Source: Mytilus edulis (lineage: Eukaryota > Mollusca > Bivalvia > Mytilida > Mytilidae). From it: a stretch of 64,000 nt of DNA. The notes under the pieces are model-generated. The model ran no database searches, was not told where the DNA came from, and saw nothing but the letters and a program-made list of their open reading frames with translations. A program made the translations under genes and the position numbers. Below are positions 1-10,387 of this stretch, one piece after another. The stretch spans positions 66,042,241-66,106,240 of the forward strand of contig NC_092354.1 in assembly GCF_963676685.1 (NCBI RefSeq), written 5' to 3'. Position 1 is the stretch's first letter. The number at the start of each line of letters is the position of its first letter.

Positions 1-834
1 ACTTGATTATACTATTGCTTGATCACTCTTCCTTGTTTAACAACAATTATCGTTGACATATTCCATTAATGAATTATGAATGTTGCTTGTCCATTTTTTA
101 ACAATTTCCTTTAGTCTAAAAATCAAGCAATAGCCAAATCCAATAGTATATCTGAACTTCTGAAAAGAGGGCTTTTGTTACGGTAGACTTGGACATGACG
201 TGTCTGCCAATTCAATACTGTGAGAGACAAACGGCTTGGTTTGCTAAGCGTGGCATCACCTGGCATATAGCGGTTTGATTGGCTAAAGGCGAAGAAGGAT
301 TTTAAAACTTTGACTTTTTACATTTCTTTGCCAACCCAACTGCACAATGTTCAGTCACTTCAGCATTCATATAATGTGACATTGCCAAAGAAGTTGTTAA
401 ACTCAAGCCAGAGTTAACAAACGTCAATTTCTACTCTGATAATGTAGGATGGTAGAAAAACACACTATCAATTGCACTACTGTATGCCAACGCTGGACCA
501 TCAATAACATCATATTATTTCTGACCGGCTAAAGATGGGAAAGGTCTGTGTCAGAAAATCTTCACACGTCAGAAATATAGCGATACGTCAATGAGGAACA
601 TGCTGTACTAGATGCAATCGACGGGAATGATACATGTTTTATTAATTTTTTTTGGGTGGCGTTTTATACAATACAAGAATTTGTTTGGTATAAACGGTGC
701 AAAAAGCCAACATTTATTTAATTGGTAATATGAAAAAAAATATGGGGAATGCATGAGTAAGACAAATTTGCATTAAAGGAAAAAACAGATGGATGTCAGC
801 ATCCTGTAGTGCTTAATGGTCTTCAACAGTGAGA
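1..834. other. No gene recognised
   Basis: AT-rich non-coding sequence. I see no open frame with coding character and no complete repeat unit. It would lie in or beyond the intron downstream of the peroxidase exon at 3783-4006. I looked for the next minus-strand peroxidase exon here and did not find one. Confidence 0.4.
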
Positions 835-1230
835 AACAGTCCATACTGCATCACAAGCACTAAAAGAGGGATGAAAGATACCAAAGAGACAGTCAAACTC
901 ATAAATCGAAAATAAACTGACAATGCAATAGCTAATAGTTATCAAAGATTATAATTTAGTACGCCAGACGCGCGTTTCGTCTACATAAGACTAAATATGA
1001 AAAAGACAAACTCACACCACATCTTCCTATATCTATCTATAAACAATAGTACTCATGACACAACATAGAAAACTACAGAATAAGCAACACGAATCCCACA
1101 AAAAACTAGGGGTGATCTCAGGTGCTCCGAAAGGGTAAGCATATACTATTCCACATGTGGCACCCGTCGTTTTGCTTATTTGATTAAAAAAATCCGGTAA
1201 AAAGTCTAAATGACCCCCCATCAATGTCAA
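835..1230 (+). repeat. Interspersed repeat family R1, copy 1
   Basis: This copy carries agagacagtcaaactcataa, an ACACAACATAGAAAAC block, GGGGTGATCTCAGGTGCTCC and TGGCACCCGTCG. The same order recurs at 32665-32945 and 54435-54720, so this is a dispersed repeat. The apparent 65-residue minus-strand frame inside it is not a gene. A short stretch of the SINE-like R8 core (acgccagacgcgcgtttcg) sits within it at about 960-990. Confidence 0.75.
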
Positions 1231-1879
1231 ACTGTATTATAGTAACTACAAATCCAAAATAAACATTACCTGATTAAAATAAATATCTAGGGAAGGAAAG
1301 TGAAGAACTATAAGAAATATCCTATGGGAAGGCTTTTTTGTTGAGGTTTGTTCTAATATTCAACAATGGGGAATCACATTTTTCTGAATGGTTAGTGAAA
1401 AATATGAGTTAGACTGTTGTCAACCTTATTGTTTTCACATTTCATTTGCATTTTATCAATTGTCGAATAGTTGGATTGTTGTTGGAATTTTCAATGCAAG
1501 GGTTTGCCCTTCGAAAGATTGGCTGACAATAATTTGCTCAACAATATATCTCTCTGACTGAATGATATCTGTAACAATAAGTGCAACTACAAAATTCTAA
1601 ATGTTATGTCTGCCTGGTTGAGAAATAGTCTTGACATTTTAGTCACTGTAATAGTATTTTGCACATCTTATATTACCTGAGTTATCTGATTAAAATAAGA
1701 AATTTGTGTTGTGTTAATATCTTTACAACTGTATCATGTGTATGATAGATAGATTAATGTGAAATATGTGTGATTTTGGAAGAAAAAAATAACAAGTTAT
1801 ATGTTCAACTTTGATTCAAAAGAATTTTTCTTTATTACTCAAAAATAATTTAAAATAATTTGAATCTCATAATCCCCAA

Positions 1880-2250
1880 TGTTAAACAAAAAGAAACAAA
1901 ATTCTCGTTAAATATAATGAACCCAGTAATAAATAAAACAACAGTAGTATACCTCTGTTCAAAAATCATAAATCGCTTGAGAGAAAACACATCCAGGTTA
2001 CCAACTAAAACTGAGGTAAACACATCAAATATAAGAGGAAAACAACGAAACAACAGAAATACTAAAGTGCAACAAACAAAAACAAACGACAATGCAACAC
2101 ACAGAGAATTGAACTATAAGGTAACAATTGCCATTTTCCTGACTTGGTACAGGACATTTAACAGTAAAATGGTGGGTTGAATCTGGTTTTGTGGCTAACC
2201 AAACCTCCCGCGTTCATGGCAATGTTAAATATAACACTAAAATGACAATA
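1880..2250 (+). repeat. Interspersed repeat family R2, copy 1
   Basis: It reads acagtagtatacctctgttc, then aaaactgaggtaaac, then ttcctgacttggtacaggac and a block about catgccaaacctcgcactt-like sequence. Better copies lie at 36620-37310, 38475-39165, 41805-42240 (plus) and 20975-21360, 33700-34270, 43240-43865 (minus). The open frames on both strands are repeat-derived. Confidence 0.75.
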
Positions 2251-2696
2251 TGACATGACTACAATACAATAAAATGGAAAAACATTCAGGATAGAGAAAT
2301 ACACAAAATAACAATATAAAAAAACATGTTATTAAAATTATAAGGTTTATAATTTAATACGCCAGATGCGTGTTTCATCTACATAAGACTCACCAGTGCA
2401 CTTATGAACTCAGTTGTTTAATCTCAAAACTGTATTTTAAGATCATCATTAGAAGTCTCCATTCCATAATTCATTGATATTGGTGCCCTATTTCTATTTT
2501 TTCTGTTCCATAAAAACACAAACAAACCAAAAAAGTCGATGTGAAACCCTGACCCTCTTTTATAAGGTTTGTAATAATGTTTCCATGTCTAAGCCATAGG
2601 TCAGTCATTTGAACAAATATATTTAACACACACTAATATCTATATAACATGTTAGTTGGTTTATATGGTCGAAATTATCCGTTTTAATAGGAAAGA

Positions 2697-2870
2697 TCTG
2701 CATTGGTCTACATAGATATAGGAAAATGTGGTATGAGTGTCAAATAGACAACTCTCCATCCAAGTCACAATTTATAAATGTAAACCATTATAGGTCCAGG
2801 TACGGTCTTCAACACGGAGCCTTGGGTAACAGCAAGCTATAAAGGGCCCCAAATGAACAGTTTACACCTC
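2697..2870 (+). repeat. Interspersed repeat family R5, copy 1
   Basis: It contains gacaactctccatccaagt, tataggtccaggtacggtc and agcaagctataaagggcccc in order. A second copy is at 30465-30615, and fragments lie at 41260-41340 and 27720-27760. This unit is very common in mussel sequence (recalled, not searched). Confidence 0.75.
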
Positions 2871-3094
2871 CTTCTATGACCCAATTTGAATTATCTGCCA
2901 GTAATTAAAAATATATGTACCCAGGGATATTTTCTCATGAATAATTAGCTGAATACCAAATCTTTACGTTACGTGTACAATGGTGTAGTGAGTCATGTTT
3001 TGGATATGGTATTGCCAAAATAAAAACTGTAGACCGAAACTTGGTCAAATCTTAACCTTTTTATCACAGATCATCACTACCTATTGGCTGTAAT

Positions 3095-3215
3095 ATAAAC
3101 AGATCATAGATACCATTTTTTTTATATTTACACCAGACGTGCGTTTCGTCTACTAAAGACTCATCAGTGACACTCGAATCAAAAAATGTTTAAAAGGCCA
3201 AATAAAGTGTGAAGT
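3095..3215 (+). repeat. SINE-like repeat R8 (ACGCGCGTTTCGTCTAC core)
   Basis: It holds a degenerate atagatacca, then cagacgtgcgtttcgtctac, actcatcagtgacactcga and aggccaaataaagtg. Other copies or fragments lie near 2352-2410, 5060-5180, 23738-23880, 33800-33890, 34270-34325, 35270-35358 with 40248-40280, 49045-49130 and 55800-55930, in both orientations. The conserved order gatacca…gacgcgcgtttcgtctac…actcatcagtgacgctcga…tttaaaaaggccaaataaa suggests a tRNA-derived or CORE-type SINE. I did not identify a pol III promoter box. Confidence 0.7.
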
Positions 3216-3782
3216 TGAAGAGCATTCTATACTCATTATCACCATTTATGATCTACTTAATTAAATGTGTTTTTATCAAGCATATGCTGTTTTGTTTTTA
3301 ATGATTAGCTATTTGAAGCTGTCTGCAATGAAAACTTAGCTGTTCGGAATTGAAACCTAGTCATTGTGAGGAAATTATTTTTTTTTGTTGCTAAAGAAAA
3401 CTTGTTTCCTTAGCAACGACAGGAAGGACCTGGCTGATTAAGATTTGAACCTAACCTTTATGAATAATGCAACTAACTTTGATGTTTGAAGTAGTTATTC
3501 TATCACATTATTTTTTTTTGAAGTGGTCAGATGTTGGTTGGTGCATAGAGATTGACGTTAAGATATTTACACTTCTGACAATAATACACAATCCAACAAT
3601 ATATTTGATTAGAATGATAAACCTTTATAACTAACAATCTCACATTAAAAAATAAATAAAATAAATGTATATGTTGAGAATGCTAACTTCCATAGCAATA
3701 AATAAATAAATAATGATAAAAAAAACAACAACAAAAAACTGAAATTAGGCAGGTATGTTGTTTAAAGGATAATTTAACTTAC

Positions 3783-4006
3783 GGTCCCCATATTCAGGAT
3801 CCACAAACCTTGCCTGAGCTGTTAATGCGGCACCTTTCAATACATCAGTGCTAGGATTATTGCATGACCCGTCTGGCATTCGATAAGGATAACTCGATTT
3901 ACAATTCGCCCTTTGAGGTTTTAAATGGTTGCATATTTCCGATATTTTAGGATAAAGGATTGCAAGAGCCTCTTGCACCTGTTGACTCTTTAAAGGTAGT
4001 CCGGTA
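3783..4006 (-). CDS. Animal haem peroxidase, N-terminal exon (exon 3 of those seen)
   Basis: The exon encodes about 75 residues. They include the family signature seen just before the catalytic core of animal haem peroxidases (peroxinectin and peroxidasin group): C-x6-YR-x-DG-x-CNN, here CKSSYPYRMPDGSCNN, followed by AALTAQARFVDPEYGD, the equivalent of 'g.a.tp..Rll.p.Y.dg'. The acceptor is tttttttccag at 4007-4017 and the donor is C|GTAAGT at 3783/3782. The exon begins with one base (T) that completes the GA left by the exon at 9116-9278, so the two join in frame as …KRIRS-D-TGLPLKSQ…. The distal-histidine and haem-binding exons are not in the window and would lie to the left. Family members are secreted or vesicular haem enzymes using hydrogen peroxide. 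Which paralogue this is cannot be told. Confidence 0.85.
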
Positions 4007-4017
4007 CTGGAAAAAAA

Positions 4018-5059
4018 TGTGCAACAAAACTTGTAATTATTAAAGCAAAAGTTAGAAATAAAGTCAAGTAAACTGTAGTAAAGAACTACATGAGTTCATA
4101 ATAGCTGGTAACATATATTTAGAAACCCGGTTAATAACATTCCTATATGAAATGCTATTTTCTAAAAATGTTCCTGATAAAAAGTTCGTACCGATAAGTT
4201 TTTTATACCCCAGAAACACAGATTTTCGATGCTCAAAGAAACGCTTCTGTTCTTATATCTACTACAGAAATAATTACAGTTCCAGGCAATTTCTTCTTAC
4301 GGGAATATTTTTCTTCACCTATTTATAGTGAAAATGTGTAACCATTTTACGCTTCCTGTCTTACATTTACGGGAACAGCAAATATTTGGCCGTTGAAAAA
4401 CATTGGAGAACAAGTTTTATTGACAAGTACATACCATAAATTGTACTGAAAGTGTAGAACAAAAAGACCAAGAAAAAATATCGACAGCAGAATGCATTTA
4501 TAGATGATAAGTATAAGTCAAATGCATGTCTCTGTGACACATGATTATATGTGTCAAATAAAATTTAATCTATAGCGTTTAGATGGAAGGACTTGCAAGC
4601 TGACATAACCTGTTTTTATAGCTAGATAAATTTCTCACTTATATGGAAGCCGCATACAATTTCATTATGTTGACAATGTTAATAGGGTACAGCACTTTTC
4701 GCGGTTTTGCGAAGATTTTTAATCCTTTAAAAGCATTATAACTGCTTGGAAGAAGGGCGTTTACTGGTACTTTGCGATATAACAGATCAATGCCTCCGAA
4801 ATGAATTATGTCCGGATTAAACGTTTATATAAAGGAGACATTGGTTTGTGCATAGTGACAAGACAAACGTAAACAAGTTTGCTTAGTGTCATCATTTGCA
4901 AAGCAGGAGTTTCACCACATGGCAAACAAATCGCTTAAGAAAAATATAATTAAAATATGGATCGATCGATCTGATATGTTAACAGCGTTTGACAAAACAA
5001 TCAAAATGTGGAAGACACTGATGTTTAATCTTTTTTCAAAGATGTATGTTAAATTCGTA
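4018..5059. other. Intron of the peroxidase gene, no other gene seen
   Basis: This is the first part of the intron between 4006 and 9116 on the minus strand. It is AT-rich. I see no coding exon. The plus-strand frame at 4886-5104 runs into the R8 repeat and is spurious. Confidence 0.5.
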
Positions 5060-5555
5060 CTTTATTTGGCCTTTTTAACTTTTTTTGGATTCCAGCGTCA
5101 CTGATGAGTCTTTTGTAGACGAAACGCGCGTCTGGCGTATATACAAAATTTAGTCCTGGTATCTATGATGAGTTTATTCGTTCATTTTTTTAGTAGATGT
5201 TTTTGTGTTCTGTTAAATTGTTCCTTTTAAAATTGTTACACGATGATGACTGCTGTACCAATATTTTGACTATTTTATTCATTTTGTCTGTTTAGTTAAC
5301 GCATCATTGTAAATATAAAAAAGGAATTTGATGAGACTGTCATTAAAGTGAGAGGGTAAGCGCTATAGAACCAGGTTTAATCCACCATTTTCTACATTTG
5401 AAAATGCCTGTACCAAGTCAGGAATATGACAGTTCTTGTCGTTTCGTTTTTGATACGTTTTGTTTTTTGAATTGCCATGTGATTATGGACTTTCCGAATC
5501 GATTTTCCTCTTAGTTCAGTATTTTTGTGATTTATCGATTTCCGGGATATTAGAA
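5060..5555 (+). repeat. R8 fragment (minus) followed by repeat R3
   Basis: 5060-5180 is an R8 copy in reverse orientation (cactgatgagtcttttgtag, then gacgaaacgcgcgtc). It abuts R3 at 5195-5555: tttttgtgttctgttaaatt, atttgatgagactgtcatta, ccaggtttaatccaccattt, ggactttccgaatcga and agttcagtatttttgtgatt. R3 recurs at 24835-25165, 29750-30115, 53880-54080 and 59695-59930, with tail-only pieces at 21610-21730, 25270-25400 and 53205-53320. Confidence 0.75.
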
Positions 5556-6329
5556 AATCGGCAGTAAGAACTTTGAAGATTAACTAACGGCAAAATTTAA
5601 TATTGTGTCGTAAATTCTTATTGAAAAAAGGAAGTAGGAAGCAGTGAAGATAATAAAAAATCTACAATGTGGTAGATGCTTTCGCGGTGTACACAGTCTG
5701 TTTGTTAACCTACATTTAGTTATATGCGTCGAAAAATAGTAACGTTAATTTTAAAAGTAATAAAAATTATCAAATAATATTAATTTTAGCTATTATTTTA
5801 AAATAATGATTTCTGGAATAAGTAAGTATTATTAGTAATCAAAAGACTGGCACAAACCTAAACAAAAAAGCAACCATACAACACTTATTCAAAATTAAAG
5901 ATATCCTCCCGCCAAAGGTCGGTGTTTCTTAATGAACATCCCAGTTTTCCTCCAACATAAAAATGACAGTCACATAAAAGCCAATATAGAAGCGTCAAGA
6001 AAACAAACTGTTTTTAGACGTTTATATTTTTTGATCAATCGATTTGTTATACTTTCATCAGCTTATATCTATACTTCGTATGTTTATTGCTCCTACCCCC
6101 AAATTTCATTAACAATCAAAAAAACAGAATGCAATGAATACTTAGCATGCGTCTTACGCATAAAGAAAGAGTTACAAATGCGATATAGGAACGTCAACGT
6201 TGAAAATGTGATTTTTTATTATCATTGTTGTAAAATTATCACTAGCCTTTTCATTTATTGGGAATTAACACTAAATTAATAAACATAATTATTTTTATAG
6301 ATATATATGTACATATATTTTTACAGTTT

Positions 6330-7560
6330 ATGATTTCTGATTATATCTGCAATTGGGATAATTGTCAATTTGAAGGTCCACAGAATCTCGTCATGCGACA
6401 CATTATCTTAATACATGCTCCAACAGAAAAGGTACCGTATTTCTGCAACTTCAGAGCTACAAAGGTGTAGGTCCGGTAATGGCCGATTTTGGCCTCAAAT
6501 TCAGGTTCATCGGACGAAAGATTTTGATCACTTTTTAAACACTTAAGTGTCTATTTTACTTGAACCAATTAGTTTATGTGAAAGATTTTAACTGATTTAG
6601 TCATAAAAAACGCACAGATTCAAGCTAAAATATGAAAAATATACCGAAAAATGTCACTTTTCAGATGGTTTTTGTCAAAATGAAAGTGGCCACATCCGTG
6701 TTCATCCTCAACCTTTATATATGTTATGTATTATCATAAAATACAACTGACATTCAATATTAAGGATGAACACGAATGCGGGCACTTTCGTTTAACACGA
6801 AAACCGTCTAAAATTTAACTAAAATGCAAGAATTGTGAAGATTTCGGTAATTTAGCATGACTTAATGGTACTAGTACCCGATATATGAGCATTGCATAGT
6901 CAAAAACAGCCCATATTTATGTAGCAGAAGCATTTTACTGTCCAAAAAATAACTAAAAGTTTACATTTTAACAATTTTGTAAAACTGCTATATTTTGGGG
7001 CCAAAAAGGGGTCTTACTGGACCTACTCCTTTAAAAGCCTTTGAAAGACGTCATTGCCTAATTTTGTCCACACTTTCTGTTAGAAACAGAAAATTCACAG
7101 AACTAAGACTATCTACAAATAGCAGGGGAATGTAACAATGTAACTTGGGGAAAAATCGTATCTGTGATTTGACTTTAAAGAAGGAAAAAGATCTTTACCC
7201 CGAACCAACTATTGTTCCAGTTTTGTTAAAATTAAATGAAGATTATACCGTTTACAACGAAACTGATGATAAACAAGAGAACACAGAGAATTAAATTGGA
7301 AAATACAACACAGAAAAAGAAATGAACATATCAGCCGATAACATAGAATAATTGGAAAAGAAGTTAGCAGCAAAATACCATGAAATTTTAGACTTGAAAA
7401 GAAAATTAAAAAACAATAACCTTTCATGCAAGGGTTCAATGAAATGTGGGAGGATCAGGTTCGTGAAAAGAATGAACAAAGAGACAGGAAAAGAGAGGAT
7501 TGGATGAGGGGAAGGGTAGCTATAGAAAATATGGACACCTTTTCACCACTATCCAAGAAA
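6330..7560 (+). pseudogene. Decayed zinc-finger/coiled-coil gene of unnamed family
   Basis: After an acceptor-like ttttacag the frame reads ISDYICNWDNCQFEG…MRHIILIH, a C2H2-like finger (C-x4-C…H-x4-H). A second finger start, VPYFCNF, stops at an inserted repeat (6468-7032). Beyond the insertion, at about 7033-7140, a frame continues with FERRHCLILSTLS and RNRKFTELRLSTNSRG. At about 7170-7290 a frame reads EKDLYPEPTIVPVLLKLNED, then a lysine-rich segment EKKLAAKYHEILDLKRKLK at about 7355-7410, and then REDWMRGRVAIENMDTFSPL to about 7545. Stops and frame changes separate the pieces. The fingers suggest nucleic-acid binding and the helical segment a coiled coil. I recall similar unnamed proteins from mussels but cannot give a function. 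It is most likely a dead copy. Confidence 0.5.
6468..7032. mobile_element. Inverted-repeat element R9 (MITE-like)
   Basis: The left end is gtgtaggtccggtaatggcc and the right end is gtcttactggacctactcc, whose reverse complement ggagtaggtccagtaagac matches the left end with few changes. The element is about 565 bp with no coding capacity. It interrupts the zinc-finger gene at 6330-7560. A truncated reverse-orientation copy of its right third is at 22843-23063. No clear target-site duplication is visible. Confidence 0.6.
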
Positions 7561-9115
7561 CTTTTTTGGCATTCTGTGTTTTATATTATTATATGATATT
7601 ACTGATGTTTATTTTTGTATTGTAACTCATTTTAGCTGTTTCAGGGGTTTTGACTTGTATTTAAAGTTCAGGTAATTTTTCTCTAGAGGAATGAGAGACA
7701 GATGTTTTCCATTGTTGAATTTTTAATAATAAGTTTTGTGTACACCAATAAATGGTGAAGTCCTCGGTTGTACATACAACTATTTTTTGTTCTTAAAAAT
7801 GTTTGGAAACTTTGTAAACAAAGACTAAGAGATATTGGTAATTTAAACTTGTTTCCATGTAGTTAAATGGAAAACATTTTTTGAATAACTAAAAGTTAAA
7901 TTTTGATCCGGAATTGTAGTACAATTTTGCCTATATTATAGTGGAGTTAAATGGTGAAGTCCATCCCACTGTTTAAATATTACAGTAAGGCTACTAAGAG
8001 GTGAAGTCCTCAGTCCAATATGTTATATGATAGCTGTTCCATCAACCTGGCTAAAGAATTTTTAACAAAATGCACATGTTTTACTGGAACTTATCGCGCC
8101 AATCGTCAATACTAAGCTCATTAAAGAGTTCGGATTTGCAGGAATAGGAATGGGTTGATATCGCCAAGAAATTCTTAAAAGAGTTTCCAAATACAGCTAA
8201 GGTAGAAAAGCCTTACTAATTCAAAAAATTCAAAATTTTGTAAACAGTTAATTCCCAATGTTCTTAAATGCATGATTTTGTGATTGATATTGTGACACAG
8301 GGACTTTGGAAATGCATTAATTTCTTATTTCTTACAAAAAAACTGTTCATTAATTTGGATGGTATTTTTAATAATTTTCGGTCATTTTGATATTTGAACT
8401 CGCTCTCCGGACAATGTAGGCCTGTTGTTTGTTTGCTAATTCCTTAATTTTGATCTGAAGCACTAATGAAGATTCATTATTCGGATAAACGTGCACTAAC
8501 AGTGCTATCATTAATGAATGAAACTTCTCCATTTCTTTAATTTGATTTTTAAAATTAAACGAAACAGAAAAATCAGCAGAAAGTCCACAAAATGAAACCT
8601 AATTTAAAATTACTTACTTACTTAAAAGTGTCGCAGATGCATCTAAAATAAACATTAAAAAACACTTTCCATGCAAAACGTTATGTTTTGTTCCGGCACA
8701 GTTATTTGCCTGTGTAGACACTAATGTTACACAAAAGAGTCAACGTCACCGAAGTCTTTCTATCTCCTTTGGCTTTAAAATCCCGGATGCAATGAATTAG
8801 TATCGCGGATAGTTTTGAAAGAAGTTTCGAAGTGTAAACCATGCAAGTAAACAATGAATCTTACGTACCGACCAAATACCAGTGTTTATGATATGCAAAT
8901 CTCAAAAAATATATTGTTTTCTAGTTAATAGAATTTGAAGTCGGTGTTAGAATTTAACATGTTATCCTAAAGACCAAGCACGATTTCGCACTGGCGTATT
9001 GTATGGACTCATTTCTATGAGTATTAGTTATTTGTATCGTTTTGTTGATGCGTCATTCATGCATAAACCATATTTTCTTTAAAACTAAAAACAAAAGTGT
9101 AAAAGTGTCACTTAC
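7561..9115. other. Rest of peroxidase intron, no gene seen
   Basis: AT-rich sequence with a few short repeats (for example aatggtgaagtcct at about 7754 and 7950, and aggtgaagtcct at about 8001). No exon with splice sites and coding character was found on either strand. Confidence 0.4.
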
Positions 9116-9278
9116 TCGCTTCGTATCCTCTTAGCAAAATCAGCAAATACGAGACCGGATATGGCAACGCTAAAAGCAGCTGCCGGATCTTCCATTTGGC
9201 CAGCAAATATGTTCATTCTATCTTTAGGGGTTCGACCAGATTGTCTTACACGAACAACAGGAGACACAGGTAATGGCA
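9116..9278 (-). CDS. Animal haem peroxidase, N-terminal exon (exon 2 of those seen)
   Basis: The exon encodes about 53 residues rich in basic and small residues (PVVRVRQSGRTPKDRMNIF, then an acidic-alanine stretch to FADFAKRIRS). The donor GA|GTAAGT at 9116/9115 leaves two bases that complete GAT (Asp) with the exon at 3783-4006. I chose the acceptor ttacag (9279-9284) because it takes the single base C left by the exon ending at 10240 and gives in-frame …RSK-L-PLPVS…. The alternative acceptor ttaaacag about 20 bases upstream would need a phase-0 partner. By position this is the poorly conserved propeptide region before the peroxidase core. It has no diagnostic motif of its own, so the assignment rests on phase and collinearity. 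Confidence 0.65.
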
Positions 9279-10239
9279 CTGTAATGGCGGATATGTACTT
9301 CTGTTTAACATACAACGTTTGAATAATACATGTCGGGTACATAATTTGAACAAACCTAATGGTTGTAGGAAATTAAATAATTTCCATTCAAATTACTGTG
9401 ACCGCGATATGATGAACTCTTGTCGATTTAACTTATCCCAGTTATGTATTTCTAAGCAGGTGTTGAATACAACACGTAAATTGTATAATCTACATTATGG
9501 CATGTAAATAAATATGGCAGATAAATATATGCAATGTGTACTTTGTTACTACTTTTATTCTTAATATTATAAAATTAAATTAAAAGTTAAAATGTTCAAA
9601 GATACATTAAAAATTGACTTCACCATAAATAATCAGTATTTAAATGTTCTCAGTTTTGATATTTTTCAAATTAGTCTTGTCATTAAGTTTTGTGTTTTTT
9701 TTGTTTTTTTTGTTACTGTCATAAATAAGTTTGTCCATTGTAATTTTTATATTTCTACAAGGATCCATACAGTTCTGAAATAATATCATCATATATAACT
9801 ATATAAGACATTCTTGAAAATTTCATGAACCCATGTACTGTTTTCATCGTATTGGAAAAAAGGACCAATTTTAATGTGATGAAACATCGAGAAGAATATG
9901 TTCCGCAAAATTTTAAAATAGCAATGTCAACAACAAAAAAGGCACGGAAATTTCAGTTCTGCTTTTTGGTGCTGTTATTTCTATACCCCAAAAAATCCCA
10001 TTTGTGGAAAAATTGAAATAATAAAAAAAGGCTCAAGTTAATTGAATAACATATCGAGATTATATTTTCCGAAAAAATTTAATTGGCAAATTAATAAAAA
10101 CAAAAATTGACACGTACTTTTCATTTGTTCTGCTTTTAAGTTCCGTTTTTTATATAATATATAAAAAGCCAGTCTTGAAACAGACTGACATTTAAAAACA
10201 GAGCAGAGCAGCTACAATCATTAAAATGACGCAACTTAC

Positions 10240-10387
10240 GTTTTGACCGATACTGTCGGGGAGCATACATGTCAACTGCGTCATCTAACGCCTTGTTTAA
10301 AATTTTGTACAATGTAGCATTTCCTCCTTGTGTTATACATGTTGTCTGTGTCAAGATATAGAATAGAAACAAAAGATAATGCGTTGA
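10240..10387 (-). CDS. Haem peroxidase signal-peptide exon (start unresolved)
   Basis: The frame used downstream reads HYLLFLFYILTQTTC then ITQGGNATLYKILNKALDD and ends RQYRSK at donor C|GTAAGT (10240/10239). The first part looks like a signal peptide with cleavage after TTC or nearby. The trouble is the start. This frame has no ATG and is closed by TGA at 10394-10396. An acceptor-like ttcttttcag lies just upstream, and an ATG four bases into the putative exon is in a different frame (MISVNALSFVSIL…), which is also hydrophobic but soon stops. Either one base is missing or extra here, or the start codon is on an upstream exon with an undetected acceptor. Confidence 0.5.

Noticed and set aside
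1033..1230. Minus-strand frame with TGATCGIVYAYPFGAPEITP
   Set aside because: Lies entirely in repeat R1, which recurs at 32665 and 54435.
5932..6279. 115-codon plus-strand frame
   Set aside because: Base composition is like the AT-rich background, the residues have no pattern I recognise, and there are no splice signals.
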